Of a stretch of 64,000 nt of DNA, positions 17,905 through 25,999 are shown one piece after another. The stretch comes from Paenibacillus_AA sp045062745. GTDB lineage: Bacteria; Bacillota; Bacilli; Paenibacillales; NBRC-103111. The stretch's first letter is position 1. Each line of letters opens with the position of its first letter. The stretch is taken from assembly GCF_045062745.1 (NCBI RefSeq), contig NZ_JBJGED010000005.1:186001-250000 (forward strand), read 5' to 3'. The notes beneath the pieces were generated by a model, which saw nothing but the letters and a program-made list of their open reading frames with translations, was not told where the DNA came from and made no database searches. A program made the position numbers and the translations under genes.

Positions 17905-18210
17905 TTATGGTCCAGGATTCAATTGAAAAGTAAACGAAGTAGTTATAGCTGTTTGGAGTCTGAGGTCTGATGCATCATAAGAGATGACTACCCTTGGCGT
18001 TTCTCCTAAGTCATTAAAGATTCGTACCTGAGTTGGTGATCTGAAACCCGCGGATTTTAACAACGCTCGCATTTGCACGACTCTTTTTTGCGTGCTTGTT
18101 TGGGTGTCGCCAATAATATCTTCAAATTTCTTTCTGAATGGCACGTCGCACGCCAATTTCCTCGATAATCTAGCAATTTGAAGTAATACTTGTTTAGCTG
18201 TAGCCGCCAT
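17905..18210 (-). CDS. Unrecognised 101-aa protein
   Basis: Not recognised. ATG 18210 is preferred because GAGGAGGG lies a few bases upstream. The N-terminal half is basic and helical (MAATAKQVLLQIARLSRKL, then KRVVQMRALLKSAGF). The C-terminal half looks like beta strands (PRVVISYDASDLRLQTAI and a Thr-rich end). There is no signal peptide or membrane segment. It is divergent from the two-gene unit at 18413-19604, about 200 bp away; that gap holds no other gene. A shared role with those ORFs is possible but unproven. Confidence 0.55.
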   Translation of the reverse strand: MAATAKQVLLQIARLSRKLACDVPFRKKFEDIIGDTQTSTQKRVVQMRALLKSAGFRSPTQVRIFNDLGETPRVVISYDASDLRLQTAITTSFTFQLNPGP

Positions 18211-18412
18211 ATGATCCCTCCTCAAGAATGATGGGATATACTATGAACCAATGAATGACAGCGCTTGTACGAATGCCGTTGCTGGTTGTCCGGTCACACA
18301 CAAAAGCTGTACGACATAGGTCGTGGGTCGAACGTCGAGAAGGGCAGGAATAGAAGTCAGTTTACCACATAGGATGTAATGATTTCCTAATAATATCCAA
18401 TGGAGTGATGAA

Positions 18413-19273
18413 ATGACTACGACTGCAGACGCAATCGATCAGATCGCGAAGGCCGCACAATTTTTCGCATCGGTCCCACCCGCCTCGGCGCCGCCGTCTC
18501 CTTCAACGGGAACGGCGAAGCAAAGCGCACCCCCGACGTCCCCTGGCTCCGGTTCCTCCGACTCCGACGGTCTCATCAATTTCGTGGTGATCGAACCGGA
18601 CAACATGAGCAGCGGGTTAAAGGAGGAGCTTGCAAGCGTCAAACAAGATCTGCTTAACCTGGCGGGCATCGGAACTGCCTATGTCAAAAGTCTCGCCGCC
18701 TCGAAAAAAGACGATTCGATCGAGTATTCCCCCGACGTCTGGAGCGACGTGTTCAACCATCTGCCCTTGATGGGCGCCTCAAAATTCGAAAGCCAGACGT
18801 ATTCGAACAAGGTAAAGGGTGTGGAAGTCGCCACGGAGTTGTTGAAGCTCATCCTCGACTCGATCAGCCCGTCCGAGACGACCCTCAAAGATTTCGCTCA
18901 ATTCATCGCGAGCCAAGGCAAATCGCTCAAGTTCGAACATCATAACGACGCCGACGGTTTCCAGTTCGGAGCTATTGTCATTTTGATCGAAACGGTGATA
19001 AGCGGCAACACTCAAACGCTGGTGCCGAAGCTGAAAGGGTATTTCATGACATACGACAGCAAAGACAACAGCTGGGTGTCTGCGTGCGTCTCGTACTCCG
19101 AGGTCGATATCGATTTCTCCTACCAAAAGGCGGCGGCCGTCTTTAACTACGGTGCGCTTAGCGACAGCGACGTGCGGCAACAATTCGACCAGTTCGTCAA
19201 GAACAGCCAAATCGACGACATCAAGAAGTCGCAGGGCTTTTTTTCCGGGACCGCGGATCCGAAAAAGGGGTGA
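18413..19273 (+). CDS. Unrecognised 286-aa protein with Pro/Ser-rich linker
   Basis: Not recognised. Residues 1-20 are helical (MTTTADAIDQIAKAAQFFAS). Residues 22-52 form a low-complexity Pro/Ser/Thr linker (PPASAPPSPSTG). The remainder looks globular: FVVIEPDN, a helical segment with KGVEVATELLKLILDSI, then strands with FQFGAIVILIETVISG and WVSACVSYSEVDIDFSYQKA. There is no signal peptide. ATG 18413 follows a modest GGAGTG ribosome site. Its stop is 4 nt from the next gene's start, so the two are co-translated. No enzyme motif is visible. Confidence 0.65.
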   Translation: MTTTADAIDQIAKAAQFFASVPPASAPPSPSTGTAKQSAPPTSPGSGSSDSDGLINFVVIEPDNMSSGLKEELASVKQDLLNLAGIGTAYVKSLAASKKDDSIEYSPDVWSDVFNHLPLMGASKFESQTYSNKVKGVEVATELLKLILDSISPSETTLKDFAQFIASQGKSLKFEHHNDADGFQFGAIVILIETVISGNTQTLVPKLKGYFMTYDSKDNSWVSACVSYSEVDIDFSYQKAAAVFNYGALSDSDVRQQFDQFVKNSQIDDIKKSQGFFSGTADPKKG

Positions 19274-19277
19274 AATA

Positions 19278-19604
19278 ATGAAACACGTGCAAGTCGGGAT
19301 CAAGACGCTTACGACAAGCGGGTTTACATCACCGAAATCGGCGTCTTCGTATTATCCGAGTGCCGAGGCGTCGAGCCACATTCATCTGGGGACGTCGACC
19401 AGCTATATCGACGGGAATGAGCAGCATTATGCAGAGGACGACAATGTGTTCATCATGTTCGTTTCGTTCAAATGGAACGGGCAGCATTGGTTTCAGTTGA
19501 ACCTTCGGGGCGATGGCATGTTTTCCTTCCCGAACCACGTCGATCCGAGCCGGCTGCCCCCTGATTGGTTGGACGCCCTGAAGGGTCTCTATATTATAAA
19601 ATAA
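19278..19604 (+). CDS. Unrecognised 108-aa protein, partner of the 286-aa ORF
   Basis: Not recognised. ATG 19278 sits behind AAAGGGGTG and only 4 nt after the preceding stop. It is soluble and aromatic-rich, with HIHLGTSTSYIDGNEQHY, VSFKWNGQHWFQLNLRGDGM and a C-terminal PPDWLDALKGLYIIK. It is probably a small beta-sandwich (inference from alternating hydrophobics). The tight coupling suggests that it acts with the 286-aa protein. A strong terminator follows, so the operon is just these two genes. Confidence 0.65.
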   Translation: MKHVQVGIKTLTTSGFTSPKSASSYYPSAEASSHIHLGTSTSYIDGNEQHYAEDDNVFIMFVSFKWNGQHWFQLNLRGDGMFSFPNHVDPSRLPPDWLDALKGLYIIK

Positions 19605-19614
19605 TATATACTCG

Positions 19615-19661
19615 AAAAGATCGCCGATTCGGGCCGTAGCGCTCCGAATCGGCGATCTTTT
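19615..19661. terminator. Strong bidirectional terminator
   Basis: An 18-bp perfect stem (AAAAGATCGCCGATTCGG with its complement ending in TTTT) and an 11-nt loop, between the orphan pair and the convergent AraC gene. Confidence 0.9.
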
Positions 19662-19719
19662 GTCATCCCAAGTAAAAACGGAGCGCCCGGGCGTTCGTGC
19701 GATCAAGAAAGGCGTCGAA

Positions 19720-20562
19720 TTACTTCATAATGGGAATCCATGCCTCGCAGCGATAATCCTCCGCCGTTGCATTCCCCGGGGGATACACCTCGATTTCGGG
19801 CAGCCCGGCGTGCTCGTATCCGGTTGCCGGAAACCATTGGTGGTATATTTGTCGAAATCCATTCTGCATCGAGGAGGGAAGCGATCCGACACAGGGGAAG
19901 ATAGCCCAAGTAGAAGCAGGAATCGTTTGCCTCGCCAAACCGTCTGCAACGGAATCGTCATGCGCTTCCTTCGCGATCATGTAGGGGAAGGGTTCATCAA
20001 AATCCATTGTAATGCCAAGCCACGGCGTATCCGTATCCAGGCATGTGATCATGTCTAGCGTGCCATCCCGTTGGCACTCTCCCCAAAACCACGAACGGCT
20101 TCGGCCTTCATTCCCGCATGTTATTACGGCCGATTTGCCGACAACGGTAAATGCCTCTTTTTCCTCAATGTGATAGTCCACTTCTTTGTCTCCCTCCACC
20201 CAAAAGTGGAAGGAAAGGCGGGGAAACGCTTTTAAATACACGCCTGATTGACGGGCCTCCGATGGGGCAATACCGTGGATTTTGCGGAACGCCTTGGAGA
20301 ATGCCTCCGGTGAATCATAGCCGTATTTCAGGGCAACATCAACTACTTTGGCGGAAGAAGCGGCCAATTCTTGGGCAGCTAACGTTAATTTCCGTTTCCG
20401 CACATATTCGCCTACCGTGATTCCGGTCCACATATGAAACATCCGATGAAAATGAAAGGAAGATGAACAGGCTGCTTTCGCGATGGCCTCGATATCCAGC
20501 GGTTTATCCATCGTTCGCTCAATGAATTCCAGAGCATGATCCATCCTTTTCAACCATTCCAT
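19720..20562 (-). CDS. AraC family regulator with GyrI-like effector domain
   Basis: A 280-aa transcription factor. The N-terminal AraC double helix-turn-helix spans about residues 10-105 (LDIEAIAKAACSSSFHFHRMF and VDVALKYGYDSPEAFSKAFRKIHGIAPSEAR). A GyrI/SbmC-like ligand domain follows (about 125-280), ending in LPEIEVYPPGNATAEDYRCEAWIPI. Proteins of this layout (Rob/SoxS-like, BmrR-type effector fold) usually sense hydrophobic or drug-like compounds. GAGGTGAG precedes the ATG. It is divergent from the small secreted protein gene at 20706, which may be its target, but no operator was recognised. Confidence 0.85.
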   Translation of the reverse strand: MEWLKRMDHALEFIERTMDKPLDIEAIAKAACSSSFHFHRMFHMWTGITVGEYVRKRKLTLAAQELAASSAKVVDVALKYGYDSPEAFSKAFRKIHGIAPSEARQSGVYLKAFPRLSFHFWVEGDKEVDYHIEEKEAFTVVGKSAVITCGNEGRSRSWFWGECQRDGTLDMITCLDTDTPWLGITMDFDEPFPYMIAKEAHDDSVADGLARQTIPASTWAIFPCVGSLPSSMQNGFRQIYHQWFPATGYEHAGLPEIEVYPPGNATAEDYRCEAWIPIMK

Positions 20563-20705
20563 GTCAACTCACCTCATGGCTATTATACATACTGCAACCT
20601 GTTCGGTAAAAGCAAGGAATGACAGGATTTCTCCCGGCACTGCCAATAAAATGAACTGGAAGCAGTCGAATATTCGAGTATAAACGATTGGAGGAGGATT
20701 CATCG

Positions 20706-21065
20706 ATGAAACCCGTAATGCGTATCAAAGTTCAGCTAGCTAAAGTATTTATCGCGCTGGTTCTGGTTGTTGGAGTAGTGGACATAGGGTTGCCGGATAC
20801 TTCAGCTCATGCGGCCAGCTGCACACCGACAGCGAAGTTTTATTGGCCGGATAAACTATGGGCAACGCTCTCGGGAATGGCTTACTGCAAGTCAGGATCC
20901 GGCTATGTTCGAGTGGCATTGACCTGCGTCAGAGAAGTCGATGGACGTTATCCCAGAACATACTACGGGCCTTGGGTATGGTCGGTAGCAGGCAACAAGG
21001 CGTCCACTACCCAATGTGGGCTTAAGGGTTACTATCCCATCAAGGTATGGGCACAAACGGGCTGA
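20706..21065 (+). CDS. Small secreted four-cysteine protein
   Basis: A 119-aa preprotein. A basic start (MKPVMRIKVQLAK), a hydrophobic core (VFIALVLVVGVV) and the likely cleavage site AHAA before SCTPT give a mature protein of about 82 aa. The mature part has four Cys (SCTP, AYCKS, LTCVRE, TQCGLK), enough for two disulfides, and many aromatics (FYWPDKLW, YYGPWVW). Function is not recognised; it could be a small inhibitor, antimicrobial or binding protein. ATG 20706 has GGAGGAGG 8 nt upstream. It is divergent from the AraC-GyrI gene and followed by its own hairpin. Confidence 0.65.
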   Translation: MKPVMRIKVQLAKVFIALVLVVGVVDIGLPDTSAHAASCTPTAKFYWPDKLWATLSGMAYCKSGSGYVRVALTCVREVDGRYPRTYYGPWVWSVAGNKASTTQCGLKGYYPIKVWAQTG

Positions 21066-21072
21066 TTCGCAG

Positions 21073-21103
21073 GGCTGTCGATTCACATATCGGCAGCCTT
21101 GTT
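21073..21103 (+). terminator. Probable terminator
   Basis: GGCTGTCGA/TCGGCAGCC (one wobble) with an 8-nt loop, followed by TTGTTC. The T-run is weak. Confidence 0.6.
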
Positions 21104-21200
21104 CATTTCGACCGGAGTAACCGGATTTGTACGGCCTGTCATTTACCACATGCGTCTAGCGGCGAAATATGATTTAATATACCAAAGGAGTGTGATTAAT

Positions 21201-21605
21201 GTGGACATCAAATCTTTTCTATATCCCAAGGACGAGGTCTCTTACATCACGACATCCTCCAATATGAAAGAAGCCCTAGACATGTTGGAGGCGTGCCAGT
21301 ATACGGCCATACCGATCCTGGATGACAATGGAAAATATTTCGGAACGCTCTCTGAGGGAGATTTGTTATGGACGATGAAGGCTACACCCGGCCTCCATTT
21401 CGATACGATGCACGAAATTCCAGTCGTCTCTATCAAAAAACGATTGAAAATCGAATGCGTCGCGATCGGAGCCGATTTGGACGATATGCTGGCGCTGGCG
21501 GCAGATCAGAACTTCGTTCCAGTCGTTGACAGTAATCGCTACTTCCTTGGTATTATTCGCCGCAAAGACATCATCGAATACTATACACGGAATATTATGG
21601 ATTAG
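21201..21605 (+). CDS. CBS-domain pair protein
   Basis: A 134-aa cytoplasmic protein made of one Bateman module. CBS1 has MKEALDMLEACQYTAIPILDDNGKYFGTLSEGDLL (about residues 19-53) and CBS2 has LDDMLALAADQNFVPVVD followed by LGIIRRKDIIEYY (about 93-129). Such stand-alone pairs bind adenine nucleotides or c-di-AMP (the B. subtilis DarB/YkuL type). GTG 21201 is chosen because AAAGGAG lies 10 nt upstream; the frame is open further back without a good site. A terminator follows at once, so it is monocistronic. Confidence 0.8.
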   Translation: MDIKSFLYPKDEVSYITTSSNMKEALDMLEACQYTAIPILDDNGKYFGTLSEGDLLWTMKATPGLHFDTMHEIPVVSIKKRLKIECVAIGADLDDMLALAADQNFVPVVDSNRYFLGIIRRKDIIEYYTRNIMD

Positions 21606-21612
21606 TTTGGAG

Positions 21613-21643
21613 AGACCCGGTCATGCGAACATGATCGGGTCTT
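21613..21643 (+). terminator. Rho-independent terminator
   Basis: AGACCCGGTCATG/CATGATCGGGTCT (one wobble) with a CGAA tetraloop and a T-rich tail, directly after the CBS gene. Confidence 0.8.
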
Positions 21644-21715
21644 TCTCTTGCTTAGTGGTTAAGTTGATTGTTCTGTGCATCGTACCATATCCAGGAATTG
21701 GTAGTATCGGGTCGT

Positions 21716-22069
21716 CGAAGCAAGGCGGCGGCGTATTTCCTGACGAATATGATTGGAGTGCCAGGCGAGCAGGTCGAGCAGATGCAGATGACGCCCATAT
21801 GGAGTTACTTTGAGGCCATTACGCATACATTGGCATTCGATGTCGTTCTAGTCGGCGACTCGTCATTCGTGACAAGATTACCCTCGATTACGGCGCCGAC
21901 TCTTGTGATCTCCAAGCAGAACAACCATACATTCATGGGACAAGCCGCGCAGTCTATTGCCGATCGGCTTCCGCATGCGGAGCATCGTATCCTGGAGGGG
22001 CCGGCACACGCTGTCGATGTTCCCCCGGAGATTCTTGTCCCCGTGCTCGAAGCATTTTTCCGGGCATGA
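21716..22069 (+). pseudogene. Alpha/beta hydrolase, C-terminal fragment
   Basis: The frame reads YFLTNMIGVPGEQVEQM, then LPSITAPTLVISKQNNHTF and DRLPHAEHRILEGPAHAVD, the C-terminal half of an alpha/beta-hydrolase with the catalytic His region (GPAHAV). The nucleophile elbow and N-terminal half are absent. Upstream lies a terminator and unrelated sequence, and there is no ribosome site. About 118 residues remain of the usual 260. It is a gene remnant, not expected to be active. Confidence 0.75.
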
Positions 22070-22188
22070 CTTAGGAGCGGATCGCTTATCAATGCACGGC
22101 TTGATTACCATAATAAAGATTTGGATAATCGGAATAATAGTAATGTGATTAACCACGTCCACTAAGGACAAAACAAAAGGAGCCCAGT

Positions 22189-22368
22189 ATGAAAGAAAGT
22201 GGACTTGAACCGATTATTGAATCTGAGGATCGAAACGAGCAGAAGGGTGATGAAACACCGATCGTTCTGGACGGCAAGGCAACTGAAAAGTTTCCAAGTG
22301 AGCCAACTCTAATGGAACGAACAAAAGAAGTAATGGAGAATATAGGAGTAAAGATTAACGGGATTTAA
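22189..22368 (+). CDS. Small acidic 59-aa protein
   Basis: A short gene with AAAAGGAG 6 nt before ATG 22189 and a rho-independent terminator 34 nt after its stop. The product starts MKESGLEPIIESEDRNEQK and ends VMENIGVKINGI. It is charged, without membrane or Cys features. The good ribosome site, own terminator and typical codons make it a credible small protein; function is unknown. It lies downstream of the hydrolase remnant. Confidence 0.55.
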   Translation: MKESGLEPIIESEDRNEQKGDETPIVLDGKATEKFPSEPTLMERTKEVMENIGVKINGI

Positions 22369-22401
22369 GGCGATTAAATTACTTGGGGAAGTATTGATGT
22401 C

Positions 22402-22431
22402 AAACCGGCTGCAAGTAAACGCAGCCGGTTT
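22402..22431 (+). terminator. Rho-independent terminator
   Basis: AAACCGGCTGC/GCAGCCGGTTT, an 11-bp perfect stem with an 8-nt loop and a short T-run, after the small acidic ORF. Confidence 0.75.
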
Positions 22432-22440
22432 ATGTTGATT

Positions 22441-22468
22441 TTGACAATCTGACAAGTTTTAATAGTAG
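22441..22468 (+). promoter_or_regulatory. Possible promoter for the UvrA paralogue
   Basis: TTGACA (22441-22446) is a perfect -35. The best -10 at 16-bp spacing is TAGTAG (22463-22468), which is weak. It lies 33 bp before the start codon. Confidence 0.4.
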
Positions 22469-22500
22469 TAGAAATCAACACTAACGGAAGGATGGTATGT

Positions 22501-24756
22501 ATGAGCGAAACCTACCAAGAGTACATCGTTATCTCGGGTGCGAGAGAAAACAATCTCAAGAACGTATCTTTGCGTATTCCTAAACGGAAGATCACGATCT
22601 TCACCGGGGTATCCGGATCCGGCAAGTCCTCGATCGTCTTTGATACGATCGCCACCGAATCTCAGCGATTGCTGAACGAAAACTTCAGCACGTTCGTCCG
22701 CAACTTTCTGCCGTGTTTTCCGCAACCGGATGCCGACGCGATCGAGAACCTGAGCATGGCTGTAGTTGTGGATCAGAAGCGGCTGGGCGGGGGTTCCCAT
22801 TCCACGATGGGCACGATTACCGATATTTCTCCCATTCTTCGTCTTCTCTTCTCCCGAGTGGGTCAGCCCTATGTTGGACCAGCGAACATGTTCTCGTTTA
22901 ACGATCCGCAGGGCATGTGTCCCGAATGCAACGGGATCGGTCGTAGTCTATGTGTCGACATGAGCAAAGCGCTGGACAAGTCCAAGTCGTTGAAAGAAGG
23001 AGCGATATTGCTGCCGGGTTATACGGTAGACGGCTGGGAATGGAACATGATCGTGCAGTCGGGGTCCTTCGATCTCGACAAGAAGCTGAGCGATTATTCG
23101 GATGAAGAGCTGGATCAGCTGCTGTATGCCAAGGCGAGAAAAGTAGAGATGGATTTCGCCGGGAAGGCAATGAACATCACCGTAGAAGGTGTCATTGAGA
23201 AGTTCACCAACAAATACATTAAGCAGGATGTGAAGATGAAATCCGAGCGTACCCAACAAACGGTTGCGCCGTACATCTCCGAGGGTCCCTGCTCCAGCTG
23301 CCGAGGCGCGAGACTCAGTCAAGCCGCTCTGGGCTGCAGGATCAATGGACTGAACATTGCGGAACTTTCCTCGATGGAAGTCGGACAGCTCATCCGCGTC
23401 ATCCGGGAGATTGATGATCCTTCCGCCGCGCCGGCCGTCAAGTCGCTAACGGAGCGGTTGCAGCATTTGGTGGATATCGGACTCGACTATTTGACGTTGG
23501 ACCGTGAGACGGATACACTGTCCGGCGGCGAGTCGCAGCGTGTCAAGATGGTGAAGCACCTGAGCGGCAGTCTTGTGGATGTCACTTACATCTTCGATGA
23601 GCCCAGCGTTGGTTTGCACCCCCGCGATGTACACCGCTTGAATGAATTGCTTCAGAAACTGCGCGACAAAGGGAACACCGTGATTGTCGTCGAACATGAT
23701 CCTGATGTGATCAAAGTGGCGGATCATATCGTCGACGTCGGGCCGCATGCCGGCAGCCATGGCGGTACCATCGTGTATGATGGAGGCTTCCAGGGCCTGC
23801 TCGAATCAGGAACGCTGACAGGCACCCATATGAAGCGGCCGCTCCAACTGAAACACGATTGTAGGCAGCCGTCCGGCAAGCTGTCCATCAAGGATGCTAC
23901 ATTGCACAACCTGCGGAACGTGAGTGTAGACATACCAACCGGAGTGCTGACCGTCGTGACAGGCGTAGCCGGCTCAGGCAAAAGTACACTGATCAACGAA
24001 GTATTCCTCAGCCAGCATCCGGATGCGATCGTCATCGACCAATCGGCGGTAGGCGTGTCAACCCGCTCAAACCCCGCGACCTACACGGGCATTATGGATG
24101 ATGTGCGCAAGGCGTTCGCTTCGGCCAACAAGGTCAACCAGGGCTTGTTCAGCTTCAACTCCAAGGGGGCTTGCGAGAACTGCCAAGGGTTGGGCGTTGT
24201 GTACGTAGACCTCTCATACCTCGACAGCGTGAAGCTGCCATGCGAAGTTTGCGGGGGCAGACGGTTCAAAGAAGAGGTGCTCGCGTACAAGCTGAACGGC
24301 AAGTCCATTGCAGAAGTGTTGGAGATGACGGTGGAGCAGGCATTGGATTATTTTCAGCTAAAAGAAGTTGTGCGCAAGCTCCAGGCGATGAGTGACGTGG
24401 GGCTGAACTATATTACACTCGGCCAGCCGCTCAGCACGCTCTCGGGCGGGGAATGCCAGCGCATCAAGCTGGCCAGCGAGCTGCATAAGAAGGGCAGTAT
24501 CTACGTGATGGATGAGCCGACGACCGGCCTCCATATGTCTGATATCGGTCACCTTCTGGAGATTATGAACCGGTTAGTGGATGCCGGCAATACGGTGATC
24601 GTCATCGAGCACAATCTCGATGTGATCAGCCAAGCGGATTGGATCATCGATATGGGACCGGACGGAGGCAGCAAAGGCGGCCAGGTGGTATTCGAAGGCA
24701 CACCTCCGCAGATCATCGATGCGGAACAGTCGATCACGGGAAGATATTTGAGGTAA
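22501..24756 (+). CDS. UvrA-like ABC ATPase, short paralogue (UvrA2 type)
   Basis: A 751-aa tandem ABC ATPase of the UvrA family, cytoplasmic and DNA-binding. Walker A motifs are GVSGSGKSS (about residues 36-44) and GVAGSGKST. Signature motifs are LSGGESQRVKM and LSGGECQRIKL, and Walker B segments are TYIFDEPSVGLHPRD and IYVMDEPTTGLHMSD. Zinc-type Cys pairs occur at CPEC, CSSC, CENC and CEVC. True UvrA is about 940 aa. The missing portion is mostly in the first half and includes the UvrB-binding region, as in class II UvrA/DrrC-type proteins linked to drug tolerance. It is therefore not the housekeeping uvrA. ATG 22501 follows AAGGA by 8 nt. Monocistronic. Confidence 0.85.
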   Translation: MSETYQEYIVISGARENNLKNVSLRIPKRKITIFTGVSGSGKSSIVFDTIATESQRLLNENFSTFVRNFLPCFPQPDADAIENLSMAVVVDQKRLGGGSHSTMGTITDISPILRLLFSRVGQPYVGPANMFSFNDPQGMCPECNGIGRSLCVDMSKALDKSKSLKEGAILLPGYTVDGWEWNMIVQSGSFDLDKKLSDYSDEELDQLLYAKARKVEMDFAGKAMNITVEGVIEKFTNKYIKQDVKMKSERTQQTVAPYISEGPCSSCRGARLSQAALGCRINGLNIAELSSMEVGQLIRVIREIDDPSAAPAVKSLTERLQHLVDIGLDYLTLDRETDTLSGGESQRVKMVKHLSGSLVDVTYIFDEPSVGLHPRDVHRLNELLQKLRDKGNTVIVVEHDPDVIKVADHIVDVGPHAGSHGGTIVYDGGFQGLLESGTLTGTHMKRPLQLKHDCRQPSGKLSIKDATLHNLRNVSVDIPTGVLTVVTGVAGSGKSTLINEVFLSQHPDAIVIDQSAVGVSTRSNPATYTGIMDDVRKAFASANKVNQGLFSFNSKGACENCQGLGVVYVDLSYLDSVKLPCEVCGGRRFKEEVLAYKLNGKSIAEVLEMTVEQALDYFQLKEVVRKLQAMSDVGLNYITLGQPLSTLSGGECQRIKLASELHKKGSIYVMDEPTTGLHMSDIGHLLEIMNRLVDAGNTVIVIEHNLDVISQADWIIDMGPDGGSKGGQVVFEGTPPQIIDAEQSITGRYLR

Positions 24757-24781
24757 TGGTTCAAATCCGAGAGATTGCAGG

Positions 24782-24812
24782 AAGGATGAATGTTCGCGTT
24801 CATCCTTTTTTT
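24782..24812 (+). terminator. Rho-independent terminator
   Basis: AAGGATGAA/TTCATCCTT with an 8-nt loop and a run of seven T residues. Confidence 0.85.
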
Positions 24813-24846
24813 ATTTGCCCACTATGTAAAAATATTAAAAGATAGC

Positions 24847-24877
24847 TTGACATTGGAGGTCACTCCAATGATAGTGT
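24847..24877 (+). promoter_or_regulatory. MerR-type promoter with dyad operator
   Basis: TTGACA (24847-24852) and TAGTGT (24872-24877) are 19 bp apart, the stretched spacing typical of MerR-activated promoters. The spacer holds the perfect dyad TTGGAG-GTCA-CTCCAA (24853-24868). Transcription would start close to the ATG at 24884. Confidence 0.65.
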
Positions 24878-24883
24878 GAGTTC

Positions 24884-25357
24884 ATGGAAAAACTTTATTC
24901 TATCCAAGAGGTTTCGCGGATACTTGGGATCCCGAAGGATACGCTTCGGTACTATGACCGGATCGGCATCGTATCGCCGTCTCGAGAAAACAATCGGTAC
25001 CGCAGGTATTCGAAGAACGACCTCATCAACTTGATGAATATTCAAATCATGCAGTATGCGGACTTTTCTCTTGACGAAATCAAGGGAAAGTTCGGGTTTC
25101 ACAGGATGGACAATGTTGACTCATCTTATTGCAAGGAGGTTGCTGCGTTTCTCGAGGCCAAGCATGCACAAACGCGAAAGAAGATTGCCCATCTGGAAAA
25201 AGTCAGTCAGTTGCTTCTTGTAGCAGCCGAAACGCTAAGGGATTTTAATCAGGAAAGCGACCAGCGGCTGGCAGAGTTCGTTCGTGAGATTTATCAAGAT
25301 ATTCGAAAAAAGGAACCGGAAATAACCGAGGAGGGATGTCATGGACATCAAGGTTAG
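24884..25357 (+). CDS. MerR family transcriptional regulator
   Basis: A 157-aa regulator. The N-terminal winged helix has YSIQEVSRILGIPKDTLRYYDRIGIVSPSR with RYRRYSKNDL (about residues 5-46), followed by a long dimerisation coiled coil (KHAQTRKKIAHLEKVSQLL). The C-terminus is short, without a ligand domain or obvious metal-binding Cys cluster. No ribosome site precedes ATG 24884, and the promoter dyad predicts a start at or next to the ATG, so the mRNA may be leaderless. It overlaps the next gene by 17 bp, so it probably regulates that membrane protein and itself. Confidence 0.85.
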   Translation: MEKLYSIQEVSRILGIPKDTLRYYDRIGIVSPSRENNRYRRYSKNDLINLMNIQIMQYADFSLDEIKGKFGFHRMDNVDSSYCKEVAAFLEAKHAQTRKKIAHLEKVSQLLLVAAETLRDFNQESDQRLAEFVREIYQDIRKKEPEITEEGCHGHQG

Positions 25358-25787
25358 GAATTTTTATTATTTGATTGCGGGCATTCTTGCGATACTGTTT
25401 GCGGTTACGCATGCATGGAACGGGCAATCCGCTGTGCTGCCGACGCTCGATGTGAGTGCCATTACCATGGAAACTCAGACCGTATTCTCGTATGTCTGGC
25501 ACATCATCACCGCGGAAAATCTGATCTTCGGAATCGCATTCCTATTTATGTCCTTCCAAAGCGAACGATCGAAAATCCAGTTTGCCGCATGGATGATCGT
25601 GTCGCTTCTGATCATCCGATTGATGGTCATTGTTGGCATAACGGCATTTCATGACGTTTCGGCACTTCCGGACACGTTAATCGATTCGTTTGCCATCGCA
25701 ATTTATATCGCCATCATCATACTGGGCATAAGAAAGAAGAAAAAAACGTTCGGAGGCCGCTCGCCACTGTCCAGTATGGGGGAGTGA
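25341..25787 (+). CDS. Four-helix membrane protein co-transcribed with merR
   Basis: A 148-aa integral membrane protein with four hydrophobic segments (about residues 8-25, 50-70, 80-100 and 115-135) and a basic tail RKKKK. No family is recognised with confidence; the layout resembles small DUF-type inner-membrane proteins. GAGGAGGG precedes its ATG inside the merR 3' end, so translation is coupled. The MerR-type promoter suggests induction by a compound sensed by the regulator, perhaps a stress or drug response (inference). Confidence 0.65.
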   Translation: MDIKVRNFYYLIAGILAILFAVTHAWNGQSAVLPTLDVSAITMETQTVFSYVWHIITAENLIFGIAFLFMSFQSERSKIQFAAWMIVSLLIIRLMVIVGITAFHDVSALPDTLIDSFAIAIYIAIIILGIRKKKKTFGGRSPLSSMGE

Positions 25788-25858
25788 CGTGAATCACGCC
25801 GGGATAACGCATCCTGGCAGTGATTTAAATCAGGGATTCGTTCCCCTTATAAACCGAT

Positions 25859-25902
25859 AACCACAATGCGACTTATTCTCGTGTTGTGGTTTCTTTTTTT
25901 TT
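25859..25902 (+). terminator. Rho-independent terminator
   Basis: AACCACAA/TTGTGGTT with a 17-nt loop, then an almost unbroken T-run to 25902. Confidence 0.8.
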
Positions 25903-25999
25903 AGTCGAACGAACCGACATTTCTGAGAATTTTGAACATAATGGATAGAGTTTGCTCTGTTATACTTATTTTCAAACGATGTTTTGGCAGGTGAGCACA

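Noticed and set aside
22091..22148. Hydrophobic 18-codon frame rich in Ile before the 59-aa ORF.
   Set aside because: No ribosome site and too short. The AT-rich composition explains the Ile codons.
22501..24756. Calling this gene the housekeeping uvrA.
   Set aside because: It is about 190 residues too short, lacks the UvrB-interaction region and stands alone without uvrB.
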